A stretch of 64,000 nucleotides of DNA from Trichopria drosophilae (GCA_030407085.1 CM059585.1:89046501-89110500); one strand, 5' to 3'; positions 1 to 11,986 are shown, numbered from the stretch's first letter. Numbers and translations are program-made. Notes: generated from the sequence alone by a model not told the origin.

Positions 1-479
1 AAACATGTCAGGTTAGGTTAGGTATATTATCATTATTTTTTATACACTTGAACATACGGATAAATTTATGAATTATTTGTTTATAGTTATTGTTCGTATT
101 TTATCAGACCGGAAGGAAGGCCTAAAGGGAAAGATTTAGTTAGGTTCGGGCCCAGAAATCCGAAAAATTAATTAATTTTACATCAATTTTTGTCCACCGC
201 GAGTTTTAATTATTAATTAATTATATGCTACTTTACTTATTAATATATTTAAACTACCAGATATAGTATCCGCTATTCATATTGACTAGTAACTATTGAA
301 AGTTCAATTACCTTAAGACCTCTTCATATTCAAATGATAGTTGTCCAAGTTTAGTAAAAAGTATATAACCAGAGAACATACAATGTATAATAGTAACTTA
401 GGGATTCCAGAGTAAACCTCGAAAAGCTTAACGCTTCTTAAGTACGTCGTTGAGAATCATTTACTCGTTGACATCGGAC
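1..479. other. AT-rich non-coding DNA
   Basis: I see no gene or recognisable element here. The first 25 bases hold a short GGTTA direct repeat, too short to call telomeric. Confidence 0.5.
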
Positions 480-1010
480 TACTCGTGACAGAGTCCCTCA
501 CGCGTGAAACGTAAAAACTATGGGGGCGAATTTTATTGGTGGAAAGGCGGGCGAAATAATTGAAAAATAAAAACCAACTCGCAAGAGCAGTGTCACGGAT
601 AAAGGGGCGGCCTCGGGCTGATATTTCGAAGACGACTTATGAAAGACTATCTCTATAGGACGAAGACAACGAGAGCGACAGAGATGGGAAGTGTACCTCC
701 CTACGAGGCCTGACAGAGAGGAGGGAAGTAGTAGAAGTACGTATATAGTCAGCCAGGTTAGAGAAGGCCGACGGCAGACAGGCGGCAGACGCCCCATGTT
801 TAACCCCACCACACACCTCAACTCCGTGACTCACCAAACTGTTAAGGGATGAAGCCGATGTGATATATCTATATATATATTGCACACAGATACCTGTTAA
901 CACGTAAGTGTGATACACATTTTCTGATAATTTTATCGGTGCGAAAGAATGCGCGCGCATTCCCACCAATACAATACTCACCGTTACCAATACCACTATG
1001 TATCGAACAG
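480..1010. other. GC- and CpG-richer block, no clear gene
   Basis: This block has more G+C and CpG than its surroundings and carries overlapping open frames on the minus strand (498-821 and 637-996) with low-complexity, unrecognisable translations. It could be promoter or 5'UTR sequence of a neighbouring transcript. A GTAAGT at 904 resembles a donor site, but no in-frame start codon precedes it in the frame that would splice to the downstream exons. Confidence 0.3.
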
Positions 1011-1699
1011 TAAACGGGCGATATCGAATGCGGCGCTAAGTTCGAAAGTGAAGGAGAAACTTGACACGAGTGATGTCCTTCAAATAAATCCTACGATTTG
1101 TACGATAAAGGAGTGGTTTTTGCGTCGACTCTTTCTGCTTTCAGTAGAATGAAACATATTCCGCGAGAAAAGTTCATATCCATTTAGCGATATTAAATCT
1201 TTACCCTGCGATTGAGCGACATCTACGCATTAACGAGAAGAGCTTTTATGTTTGGTGTTATTATTTCATGTGAAAAAGTTTCAAAAATGATCTATGGGTC
1301 TTTTGATAACTAGAATATTTGGTTTTTTGGGAACGAAATGCAAAATCGGTGAAGTACATTTTGTAAAGGAACATTTTCTGGATATGATGCTATTAATGAG
1401 GTCGCATAATATACAGTAGTTTTTTACAGAAATGATAATATGATTCAAACTTGTAAATTTATTATCACTGGCAATGAGACAAACTTTTGATTGTATCGGA
1501 ATTTAATTGTATTAATTTTATCGAAAGTACGATCTTGAACACAAGGAGGTTGCCCATGGGTATAGGTGGTTTTGTCTCTAGAGGTGTAACCTCCGCAACT
1601 ACCTAATTCAGACAGAGTATGAGGAAATGCAACGCCTCGTACCAAATTTGATTATTTTGTCATTTAATATTGTATATTTTATATGATTTAACATAGAAA
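1011..1699. other. Non-coding, nothing recognised
   Basis: The open frames here are short (up to 67 codons) and unlike any family I know. No repeat end is visible. Confidence 0.4.
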
Positions 1700-2040
1700 A
1701 ATGCAAGAATCTAGCAACAGTCCATCGTTTGTTTGTAACAGACATGCCGTTACTACTTACATGTACCCGTGGGCATCCTCCTTTATAATAACTAAGGTCA
1801 TTCGGGTAACTACATCATTACTCTCTAAATTCCTTGGAGTGAAAATTGAGCCACTCTATCAATATTGAAATTTCACTCCATCAAGAGTGAAAGAACAAAA
1901 TCATTTAGAGAGTAATGATGTAGTTAGCGGAATGACATTAGTTTCATTATAAAGGGGGATGCCCACGGGTAGATGTAAGGAGTAACAGCGAATCGGTTAC
2001 AAACGATGTTGCGGACTGTTAGTACTTAGATTACTGCATT
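1700..2040. mobile_element. Foldback MITE with ~100-bp arms
   Basis: The left arm from 1700 (AATGCAAGAATCTAG, CATCGTTTG, CCCGTGGGCATCC) is the imperfect reverse complement of the right arm ending at 2040 (GGATGCCCACGGG, CAAACGATG, ATTACTGCATT). The centre (about 1822-1917) is a second inverted repeat flanked by CTCTCTAAAT and ATTTAGAGAG and carrying several GAGTGAAA motifs. A related GAGTGAAA-rich segment lies at 27836-27935. No coding capacity is seen, so this is a non-autonomous element. Confidence 0.75.
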
Positions 2041-2155
2041 TCTTGTGCAATCATTCGCAACGGATAGTAAAATGTGCTGAATGTGTCAGTTTGCAATGTG
2101 CAACAAGCGATTTTTTTCAAAATTATATATATACACGCCATTGCAAAATTGATTC
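2041..2155. other. Short spacer
   Basis: AT-rich DNA between two repeats. Nothing else is seen. Confidence 0.3.
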
Positions 2156-3172
2156 CTTAATACTCATTTGTTTACTAACAGCTTTCAATTATATTATAAA
2201 ATTATATTGATATTTGGAGGTCCAATCATATTTAGGTCCAAGTGGCTTCGATAGATATGTTACAACAATATAGTGTTTCTTATATGTATGAAAATTGAAA
2301 ACGAGCATTTTCAAAACTTCGACCCCGACAACAGGCCAGCCGAAGTATTAATAAATAAAAGTTGCAAAACACTTACTTCATGCACTTGTATTCTAATAGA
2401 CTATTCGATGCATATTACATGTTTAGAGTGTTTTACTAATTACTGTCTGTATCATTATGATCTTATATATACAATATATATACATATAATTCGTCAAAGA
2501 TATCTTGAAAGTATCGAAAAGATCTCTGACGGATATCTTTTAGATACTATAAGACATCTTTTAGATATATCGAAATAGTTATGTTCGTATCTAGGGCGTA
2601 AAAGAACTTATGCGCCTATAGGTGATCACCGCGCCAGACAATAGTCATAAGCATTTTAAACCAATTTTTATGGCATTATCGTTGACTTAAGGAAGAAAAT
2701 GCATAAAACCTTTTTTGTAGGGAATTTCATGCTCTATCTTTTTTGTTTGAAATATTTTTTAATAAAATTTGTATTTTTCAAAATAAATGCAAAAACTACG
2801 AAGAAACTTAATTGGGGCTAATTTTTTTTAGTAATGGACGGATGGATCTGCGCCAAAATGTAATCAGATCTAAGTTATGCCAGGACGCGTATTTAAAAAA
2901 AATGTATAGTAAAGTAAAATGTAAATGTAAAGTAAAATGTAAATGTAAAGTAAAATGTCAATACGCTTATCCGTTCGCGAGTTATCGCGAGACAAAAAAA
3001 GGGGACGTACGTACGTACGTACAAGATCACGGACACAAATTTTTTTATTGTTGATTTGGGTTCCTTAGGGTCTGAAACGTCGACATTTGATGAAAAACTA
3101 TAGGGTAAATTTTATGCCCGAAGTGACCAAATTCAATACTTCGTCCAGACTTAGCCTGGGTCGAAGTAAAAA
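2156..3172 (-). mobile_element. Family A repeat, inverted copy
   Basis: This copy is the reverse complement of the repeat at 9898-10530, with an extra insert-like segment at about 2270-2640. Shared blocks include the TTCCTTAATACTC end, the sequence around ATTTAGGTCCAAGTGGCTT, the AACCTTTTTTGTAG block and the terminal part ending in CTGGGTCGAAGT near 3165. The left end seems truncated, because the ACTTCGACCCAG terminus expected before 2156 is missing. The piece at 2595-2640 (CGCCTATAGGTGATCACCGCGCC) also occurs at the end of the copy at 25.7 kb. Confidence 0.75.
2914..2958. repeat. 18-bp tandem repeat in family A
   Basis: About 2.5 copies of an 18-bp unit (GTAAAATGTAAATGTAAA) lie in the position where the other family A copies have a poly-A or poly-T stretch. 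A run of GTAC tetranucleotides follows at about 3005-3024, matching a similar run at 25496-25520. Confidence 0.8.
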
Positions 3173-4034
3173 AATCAGTTTTTTTAGAATAACTCGGCTA
3201 TCGTTCAAATTATTTACAAGAATGAAGGCTTAGATTAAAGTTTTTTGCATACCATACAATTGATACCTCCGTTATTTTAACTACAATAAATATTTCTCTT
3301 GTTATATCGCAAAAAAAATGGGAAAAATGTCGAGTTGTGCCATTTTTCAAGTCTAATTTGTTTAGCTAAGTAGTTACGTGAAAATAATGTAAAATGAAGT
3401 TGTAGAGTTTGGAAAAACAAAGAAATTGTCCCTTATACGTTATGTGTACAAGTTTTCCCTCAACTATCCATCCATACTTTTAGTGCAGATTCTCGATTCT
3501 TTAATCTTTTATACATATTTTTCTTTTTTACTCAGTGTCGAAAATTCTTTCTTTTCACACATATCACAATCGTATTGTACCAAACTAGCAAAAGCTGTAT
3601 GAATTAAGACAAAATGAGAATAAACCGGAAAAATCAAATTGCTAGTAAAAACCTGGTAACTGATTTTGTAAATTTTTTACTACTGATCATTAGATTATAT
3701 TTTATTGATTTTGTGTATATTATAATACGAATCCAAGAAACAAATGGGATAGAAAACAAAAGAATGGGGTGTAAAATGTATCTTTAAATGCTCTATTCTC
3801 CAGTTTAAACAAAAATCAGTTCTACCTGATTTTTCATAACGGAAGTAAAAAAATTCGTTGGTTAAATAATTTAGTTTCAGTTAAATAAAAAAAATGAAAT
3901 ATTCTCTTCCCTCTCAAATCCAGCTTCATTTTTTACTAATTACAAATCATGGATAAGAACTGATTTTTATTATAACGATCCTACTTCCCTTAAAAATGTT
4001 TGAAAACTGTTTATAATTAATTCACATACATTCA
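3173..4034. other. AT-rich, nothing recognised
   Basis: No open frame of note and no clear inverted ends are seen. Confidence 0.35.
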
Positions 4035-4458
4035 CACAGAGAGAACGAAAAATGTTAATGGAACCATTTTAAAAAGGTAAAATACGTGATTATAAAAAAT
4101 GGTTAAATTAACCATTTCCATATTGAAACAAAACAACAATATTTTTCCGTTTACTATTTTCCGATAGTTAAATATGCAGCATAGCGCATGACCTTAAATG
4201 TACCGTAGCTTTACAGTTAAATAGTCACTCGAAGTATTCTTGACTAGAAAAATAGATTTAGTAAAAGTGATTAAACGAAAATAACTACTTATTATAATAA
4301 AAAGTAATTATTGTATTTTATATTTTACCATATTATGAATTATAAAAATAAGATACTGTCAAATACATCTTCTCATAATGGTAATTGTACTATTATCAAA
4401 TTTATAATCATTTCTACCTTTTCTTCGTGGTTTCATTAACCTTTTTTTTCTCTCTGTG
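4035..4458. mobile_element. Short MITE with CACAGAGAGAA ends
   Basis: The ends CACAGAGAGAA (4035-4045) and TTCTCTCTGTG (4448-4458) are perfect inverted repeats, extended imperfectly by GTTAATG and CATTAAC. The interior has smaller palindromes (GGTTAAATTAACC). The ends resemble those of the element at 23379-23889 (CACTTAGAGAAAT), so the two may be distant relatives. Confidence 0.6.
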
Positions 4459-5494
4459 CAGTTATTGTATAGTCAGTTCTCGATGTTCTTTTAAACATAT
4501 ATATACTTTCGCAAATAAGATTAAGAAGAACATTTTTACTTTGATAATTGATTTCGATGATAGACCAGTTCTTATGCGTGATGACAATAATTTTAAGAAA
4601 AGTATCTAGAAATTTGCCAAGTATAAATGTAGAAAAACGACAAAATTTATGCTGAATCAGTTGAAATTTATTAAAATGAATTTTGGAAAAAGGTGTTCAA
4701 ATTTGAATTCATTCCATTTATTAAAATAGATGTAATAAGCGCTTTGCTTCAGATTTCTTACGAGATAATACTAAATAATCCATTTGAAAATATACAAAAA
4801 TAAATATTGCAAAATATAAGATTCATTGTTTAAAAAAAATAAATAAACCGCGATTACATTTAAATTTTTCTGAATATTCTTTGCTTTCTGCAAAATCTTC
4901 ATTTCCAGTTTTGAATGTAAATTAAGTCAGAAGCGTTAGAAATACTAGTATTTTTTAATTACAAAACACACACTTGAAAATGTTTTAAGCTGATCCCGAA
5001 AAGAAATTTGCTGCAATGACTAGAAGCAATAAATCAGACACTTTTACCAGCTTTCGCAAAAACTCGAAAATGAAGGAGATTTGTCTGCCATATTGTAATG
5101 AGTGCGAACCAAGAATAAGTAATAGTTTGGAGTTATCACACCCATCTGGTGGAAAGATCCAGTGCGAATATTTTAAAAATCTTCTTTTAATTATATCCTT
5201 CATTAATGATACGTTTTTCTTAATTATCAGATACCTTAAGTGTAATTCCATCCCTTTATATAGGTCACCGCTATTAAATGCAAATAAAAATGTTATATAA
5301 CATTACCACGACATAATCGTTACCACCTTTAAGATTTTAAAGATTATTTAAAGAGCATATAGCATTTTTTTAAAATACTGTATAATTTTATAAAAGTAAA
5401 TTTGACTAATTTAGTAAAAAAAAAACACTTCTACTGTATATCATACTTGTAATTTAATATAATTTATTATATTTTCAAATATAATTCCAATTAG
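4459..5494. other. AT-rich, probably intronic
   Basis: An open frame at 5016-5300 (plus, 94 codons) and its antisense partner at 4985-5251 have no recognisable motif. I see no element ends. Confidence 0.35.
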
Positions 5495-5563
5495 GGTTTG
5501 AAAAGCAAGTTGTCTTGGACAGTGTACTTTATGATGCTTGTGAATTACATATCTGTAGAGAAG
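5495..5563 (+). CDS. Actbeta: Candidate short Activin-beta prodomain exon
   Basis: This 69-bp segment follows an AG (5493-5494) and is followed by a consensus GTAAGT donor (5564). In the second frame it is open and reads FEKQVVLDSVLYDACELHIC then RE, with one base left over. That base joined to the first two bases of the exon at 17642 gives Gly (GGA), so it would splice in frame to the confirmed prodomain (RTLNGQPLLEFPLS). Its own 5' junction would also be phase 1. This is inference. No start codon is present and I cannot confirm homology of 23 residues by eye. Such a phase-compatible mini-exon could arise by chance in 17 kb. Confidence 0.4.
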
Positions 5564-6714
5564 GTAAGTGTTAAATTCCTCTTTTTTTAATTTACATTTT
5601 GACTTCCTTGAAGTAAATGGCGATCCTTCACTGCTGTTGTGCGCATATATTAACTGGATCTGGGCTAAAAATACGAAGAAAAATAACTTGTAAACCGCAC
5701 CGGTTATCTTATAGTTTTTACAGAAAAGTAAGATAAAGAGAATAATAAAGATGTTAATTTAAAACGATGGGCTCCAACTGTAATATCTTAGATGAAGACC
5801 TACTCTGCTCAGCCATTTAAATAAAAAAAGACAAAATTTTCTCTTCATATATATGGACGGGTTTCGGGTGATTTTAGGTCTGCGAAAAGTTTCAGAAATG
5901 TGATGGAATTATCTGATTCCACTTGCAACTCCTATAGAAGAATTTTGCATAGCTTGCATTCTGAACCAATTCTTTTTGGATTAACATGAACCATAAACTG
6001 TAATGTATTAGTTAAGATGAGAAAGTACAAGGGATTCACAGAATCGTAATTGGACGACAGCCTTGTGGGATGTAAATGCCGCAGGGACGCAGACGCAATT
6101 TGCAGATTTTTTAAAGGCTCCAGTTGCAATCAATAAGGGCTAAGTGCATAGCTTGTTGTGCAATGGGAATATGATTTCATTTAATGCAAATCGAAATTTG
6201 GCCAAGATCAACCTTCGATCGCCGACTGCTAATCCCTAACCAAATCTGTTATAACCAGCACATTGTCATCAGCCCGCCTCATTTACCATGAGTGTCTTTA
6301 TGGATAAATTCATTATTAATGATATCTATCCCAAAACTTTCGAAAATCACGGTGCATAGACTCACAACTTTGTTCAGACCTGTATAATCTAACCCAGTTA
6401 TTACAAAAAGAAGCAGAAGAAAAGAACGAAAATAATAGCAGATTTAATTAATTTTTATATACATCTGTATTTTTCAACGCTACTGTATGGATATTTATTG
6501 ATTCATCAATTTTACCCGTAGTAAAACAATACTTCACTATTTTATCCATTGCCTTATACACAACAATAAAAGGGTTGATTTTGAAATAATCCACTCCATT
6601 ATGAACGTCGTGGTAATTTAGTTTATCAGTTTCTTTAAGCAACATTTTACGCGTGTTTTCCTCTTCAGGATGGAACATTTTCATTAAGACTACTAAAATC
6701 AGCAATGTAATTCT
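5564..6714. other. Probable intron, one unknown minus-strand ORF
   Basis: On the minus strand 6448-6705 is an 85-codon open frame whose translation has mixed, protein-like composition (for example YHDVHNGVDYFKINPF), but I do not recognise it. It could be a decayed fragment of a mobile-element or host gene. Another minus frame, at 5932-6129 (65 codons), is also unrecognised. Confidence 0.25.
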
Positions 6715-6872
6715 TTAACATTTAGAGATGCGGGATTTAAGAAATTTCAAAAGCCCCGTTTTTCTATGTAAGAATCAGTTTGGGCCATGCACATAAGATT
6801 GAACGAAGTCCAAGTCTTTGGAAGATTCGGGCATGATACCTCCAGGCGTCGTCCCGGCCCTCTAAAGGTTAA
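6715..6872. mobile_element. 158-bp TTAA-flanked MITE
   Basis: TTAA at 6715-6718 and 6869-6872 bounds inverted ends: left TTAACATTTAGAGATGCGGG, right (reverse complement) TTAACCTTTAGAGGGCCGGG, 16 of 20 identical. The same terminus occurs at 45448-45707. TTAA duplication is the hallmark of piggyBac-type transposition, and no transposase is encoded. Confidence 0.7.
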
Positions 6873-7638
6873 CAATTCTAAAAGTCATAATAAAATCATT
6901 ATATAGAACTTCAAATGGATCAGAGCGCAAACAAAAATCACGAAAAATAATAAAAACCCAACAAACAAATAAATAAAAAATGGGATAGTGGAGCCGCTAC
7001 ATCCATATCGTTGGTCCTGGGGAAAGCCAAAGGTGGCCATTGTATTGAAAATAAGTAAAAAAACAGAATAACTCAAAAACAGTGAATTACTATGATTTTA
7101 ATTTAAACTGATTGTCTGGAAACAGTGCCTGAATCCGGATTTTGGACCCGTTTTTGTGAAACATTTTTCACGTCATACCACGATATTCTAAAGGACCGAA
7201 AATGATGTTACATTCAATCCAAATTTTGATTTCCTAAGGGTGAAGTTTTACCACACTAGTTTTATCATGATCTTGACAAATTTGGTCTATAATATTTTAT
7301 ATGCAAAAAGTTTTTACTTATTCATATTTATCGCATGATGCAATAACTATTATTTATCTATTTGTCGATTTGTCGCTATTATTACACTATGACAATTACT
7401 ATAGACCCTAACGATCCTGCGGTTCTAACACCATCAAGAGGTGAAGGGCTTGAAGCAAATCGCATCGATTGAAAGCTATGGAAATTGTTAGTACAAGATA
7501 GAGACGTTAAATCGCTAAGATGTATAGAGGCAGAAAAACAATGTTTTGTATCTCTTAGTTGTGTAAAACAAGCGAACCATCAATCATCGGTCTAATTTTC
7601 TTCGTGGAATTCTAGCCCGAGCCGAGTGAATAGAGTTA
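6873..7638. other. Non-coding, nothing recognised
   Basis: The minus open frame at 6885-7076 is low-complexity and hydrophobic from AT-rich codons. No element ends are seen. Confidence 0.35.
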
Positions 7639-8448
7639 TTGCTTAACAGTTATGGGGTCGTTGGCATAAGTATAAGCCACTGCCTCTTCTCTCCCCGTAT
7701 TGTCGACGATGCGACGTCGCATGCGTGTAGACTATGTAGAAGTGCTCGACTAAAGAAAACGGCAACGATTTTACTTCAGAATTCGCGGTTTTCTCTTGTA
7801 GTTACAAAAGGTTCGGCAAGGGGCTATTTCCGATTCGAGGCAATGTTCTCCATTCCCACACGCAATCCTTTTTGCGACCAAGGTAAATGCTCTTTGCTGA
7901 AATCGAAGTCGTACCAATATCCCCTGGAGATACTCGAAGACTCTAGTATTAATAATCCAGAGGAGTCTCTAATATTTTTTTTTTATGAAACGTATCCTGG
8001 CGCTAATGACGTGCTTGTAACAATGAGGTATCGTTTTTATTATCGCCCCTTCCATGGCGTCGGGCTATTTGGCATACACGTAAACGTCCGGAAAAGGCGA
8101 ACAAAAGTATTCCCGACACTCGTGTGTGAAGTCAGCCTAATGCGTCGTCGGACATTGCTTATCGACTGGCAACCGGCGCGGCGCTGCTATAAATCTGTAC
8201 CCTCCCGTAATGCGAGTTTATCCGTCGAGCACCGTGTAACTTCGCCCAACTATATTGTCGCGATATTTTTCCAACTATATCACGATGATATTCTCTCCGG
8301 TGCAGGATGTTCCAGGGATGGGATGGACCTCACGGAGGGGGTTGGGGGGATCGATTCTTTCTCTGTACGGACTCCATCCGACGTTCCCCACTATAAATAC
8401 TTGCTCTCGTATTCTCGTATACATTTTTTTATCGTCTCTAAAAAGTAA
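7639..8448 (+). other. CpG-richer block with an 269-codon open frame
   Basis: This block is more GC- and CpG-rich than the flanks (many CG steps at 7690-7760 and 8080-8260). It is open for 269 codons on the plus strand from a TTG, not an ATG, and an antisense frame covers 8275-8619. The translation has no domain, repeat or signal I recognise. If the exon at 5495 is real, the block lies inside the Activin-beta gene. It may be regulatory DNA, an old insertion, or an unrecognised exon of another transcript. Confidence 0.25.
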
Positions 8449-9897
8449 TTGAAGAGCCGATGTTTTTGGCGGAAAGCCGTTATCTCGTTGTATACGAAAG
8501 TTGGAAATTATATTCGGTATCGCAGTTCGTACTTTTTCGAAATGGTGAAGAGAGGGAATGATAAGGACAAACGATGACTTTACTATCCAGATGATAAGAC
8601 GCACGTATGTTATCTTCAAAATTAGAAAAGGGGGAGTGGTTCTCCACGAGAGTCCGAGTCCGATGGAATTTGACCCCGGAAATGTTTTTTTTTTTTCTTA
8701 GAGCGTTAAGAGATAATATTTCATCGGGTACGACGGGAACGAAACTTTTAATAGGTCAGGCATTGTATATGTATACCTTCGTCGAACAGTTGTGCGAGGA
8801 GTACGATTTTTTTATTTTTTTCAATCGCGACAGCTTGGCAATGTAGGTTAAGATTGCAATATTTTAATAGCGAATCTGGTACATGTATCTGGTTTATGAA
8901 ATCCATCTCGGCTCTTATTTTTCTTTTATGTTGAGTTTCAATTGTAATTTAAATCTGATAATGTTTATTTTTGGCGGCAGTTACCGCACTGACTGACGCT
9001 AGAAATTGATTCATGTCCTTCGTCCTATGACTTATTCATTTGTATTATGAGTAAATGTTTTCACTAGATGTCCTAAGGTTATTTCGGGGATTCCTATTAT
9101 TTCTGTAATAAGATTAGTTAAGTTATTGTCGTCAAGAACGTATAATGAGTAGACTTTGTCTTAATACTCGGAGAGAAGTTTTTAAAACTACAGGTGTCTA
9201 ATCGAACTGGAACACTAAATATTGGTCAAACTGAAATTGTCGGATGTTTTATTGTAACTTACAATATGGGTTGTTGACACGTTCTCAACTTGAGATGACA
9301 TAAATTATACTTGACTGACACGGGGATGATACAATTTTATTGAAATCTACTATTGAATTCTAAAAACAAAAGTAAAAGCAATATACATTAACGACTAATA
9401 CTAAAGGTTATCAGAGCTTAAATCTGGATAATGTAAAACTTTTTTTCGGTAGTCATACTTTTATACGAACGCGATTTAAATTAAGTGCGAAACTTGATTT
9501 GCTTTAAATCTTATAATTGTATCTTCAAGATTAAATGATAAAACCGTCTACTAACAAAGGAGGAGGGCCCTAAGACCTGTATTTGGGCCCTAAATTTAAA
9601 TTTAAATGGATCATGTCGACATATTAACAATGGAAAAGTATTTTTAATATAATTTTAAGATAAAAAGGGGTATTTTAGGCACTCTGAACCTTCGATTTGT
9701 GCGGTTGTTTGTTAAAAAGCAAAAAAAAATCACTGATTATAAAGCTGACGTTTGATATCAAAGTCGTCAAATAGAACATTCAATGGGACAGAGTAAGTTA
9801 TTTAAGTAAATCGATCAATATAAAAGCATATGGTAGATACTGTTCCCTTCGGTATGCTTGGTTATAGTATTGAAAAACAATGTTTGCGAATATATTT
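8449..9897. other. Non-coding, nothing recognised
   Basis: AT-rich sequence with one short plus-strand frame (8607-8846) continuing the CpG-richer block. No element ends were found. Confidence 0.35.
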
Positions 9898-10530
9898 TTA
9901 CTTCGACCCAGACTAAGTCTGAACGAAGTATTGAATTTGGTCACTTCGGGCATAAAAATTACCCTATAGTTTTTCATTAAATGTCGACGTTTCAGACCCT
10001 AACGTCCCGTTTTTTTGTCTCGTGGTAACTCGCAAACGGATAAGCGCATTGACATAATTTTTTTTTTAAATACGCGTCTTGGCATAACTTAGATCTGATT
10101 AGATTTTCGCGCAGATCCATCCGTCCATTACTAAAAAAAAAATTAGCCCCAATTAAGTTTCTTCGTAGTTTTTTGCATTTATTTTGAAAAATACAAATTT
10201 TATTACAAAATGTTTCCAACAAAAAAGATAGAGCATGAAATTCTCTACAAAAAAGGTTTTATGCATTTTCTTCCTAAAGTCAACGATAATGCCATAAAAA
10301 CTGGTTTAAATTGCTTCTGACTATTGTTTGAAAAAGTATTGAGTTTGGTCACCTCGGCAAAAAAATTACCCTATAGTTTTCCATAAATTGTTGTAACATA
10401 TCTATCCAAGCCACTTGGACCTAAATATGATTGGACACCCAAATATCAATATAATTTTATAATATAATTGAAAGCTGTTAGTAAACGAACGAGTATTAAG
10501 GAATAGCCGAGTCTCCACTGGGTCGAAGTT
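9898..10530 (+). mobile_element. Family A repeat, most complete copy
   Basis: It begins TACTTCGACCCAGAC near 9898 and ends CACTGGGTCGAAGT near 10530, giving inverted termini around ACTTCGACCCAG. The interior contains the ATGTCGACGTTTCAGACCC, AGATCCATCCGTCCATTACT and GGTTTTATGCATTTTCTTCC blocks found in the other copies. It continues into GAGCGAGCGAAGCGAGCG. It has no transposase frame. The TTAA at 10496-10499 is the unoccupied version of the site that holds an insertion at 45448. Confidence 0.75.
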
Positions 10531-11552
10531 TCTGAGCGAGCGAAGCGAGCGAGGCACCACGCCAACACTAATTTTATATTTATTTACTAATTATGACACG
10601 TTTAGATAAGACAGTTTTATACCTATAAGCCATTGGTTGATTCATCTCAGTTCTCAATGTTTAAAACCTTCAACAATTCCTATGTTTGCAAAAGACTTAC
10701 AGAAAATTCGTATTTACTGTTTGTCTACATGTGATCTATGTTTATTTCAAGACATAAGATGAATGTTGCTGTAAAGTTATAATAACCTTTTAAGTGTAAC
10801 ATTACATGAAGATTGAAAAGCTTTCACATATCCTTATGCTAACGTTAAGTTAACATGACAATCATCGACCTATCTTATTACATGGAAGTTACAGGCTAAT
10901 GTTAAATTAATGTTACGTAATTTTCCTGTAATATGTATGTAATAAACTCTTAAGGTTAACGTTTCACGCGCCATATTTATAGCGTTATAATTCTGTAACT
11001 TTTCATTTACATACATTTTTATGTACAATTATAAGTTTTCACGGGAAATTGAAGTAAGAGTTTTGTAAGGTTACATGTAAATCGTACAATAACTTAGTGT
11101 ACTTTATCTTACAATAGGAAAAATATGTCTTGTACCTCTATGCGTCATAATATATGCTAATTATAAACGCATTTCTATACCGGGCGTCGAAGAGATCTGA
11201 GAAAGTTGCGATAACGCCTGGTGGCGATAAAACTAAGTATCTCGTTCAGATTGCACAAATGTTAACCTTATATGAAGATTAACATAATGATAGCGTGACT
11301 GACTTTGTAATATTAAATTTACAAGTTTGTTTAAAATGATCACCAGCATACATTAAAATTACATTTTGAAGGTACGTTACAAAAAACCTTATTTTGAAAT
11401 TATAACAATGTTTTGTTTAAATGCTGTGGTTGTAACCTTTCTGTAACCTTGTCATAATGTTGTGTTCTGTGAGGGTTCTGAAATGTATTTAACGCTTTCA
11501 GTCCCTCAATTCAGGTAGTGGGCATATATTTATAAAATGTGACATATAGTTT
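10531..11552. other. Probable intron, no gene
   Basis: No significant open frames. Several loosely repeated TTAACGTTA-like words occur, but I could not define an element. Confidence 0.35.
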
Positions 11553-11740
11553 TTGAAGCCGTTGAATACGATTCTGGCAACAAATTTTAAAATTCAAAAT
11601 GTCGGATCAAAAATTGGAAACGTTAGCGAATTTTCATAAAAATCGCTATTCGGAGGTTTTCGGGGTCGCTGCATACGAATCTGGCATCAGATTTTCAAAA
11701 TCCAAAATCAATGTCATTTTCATTACTCGCATTCTTCACT
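11553..11740. repeat. Two tandem copies of a GTCGCTGAATACGAATC-type repeat
   Basis: GCCGTTGAATACGATTCTGG followed by TTTTAAAATTCAAAAT (from 11558) is echoed by GTCGCTGCATACGAATCTGG followed by ATTTTCAAAATCCAAAAT (from 11665). The same motif occurs at about 16990-17060, 40985-41045 and 53070-53100, so it is a dispersed repeat. Confidence 0.6.
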
Positions 11741-11986
11741 TTCATTGCCACTTGGGATTTTAGCAAATTCCATCATAAATTTTATCTTACAGGGTCGGGT
11801 CAGCAATCACATTCGTTGAAAAGACGCGTACCCTTCTGTCTTGAATGATATTTTTTTGTAACAATAGAGAAACACAATTCCACAAGAAGATTTTAGTTCC
11901 CATGCTATGAAATAGTAATTTATTTATAATTATGGTCGCCATATTGAATTTTGTAAACGTAATAGTATTTCTACAATCTCTGTTCT

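Noticed and set aside
1..26. Telomeric repeat at the window start
   Set aside because: Only about two units of GGTTA are present, and the same word occurs inside the family C element centres.
904..909. GTAAGT as the donor of an Activin-beta first exon
   Set aside because: The phase would fit the 5495 exon, but that frame has a stop at 861-863 and no ATG before the donor.
498..996. Minus-strand genes in the first kilobase
   Set aside because: Overlapping low-complexity frames without motifs, two of them on top of each other in different frames.
7639..8448. A 269-codon gene
   Set aside because: The frame begins at TTG, has antisense frames of similar openness and no recognisable domain. I list it as a composition block instead.
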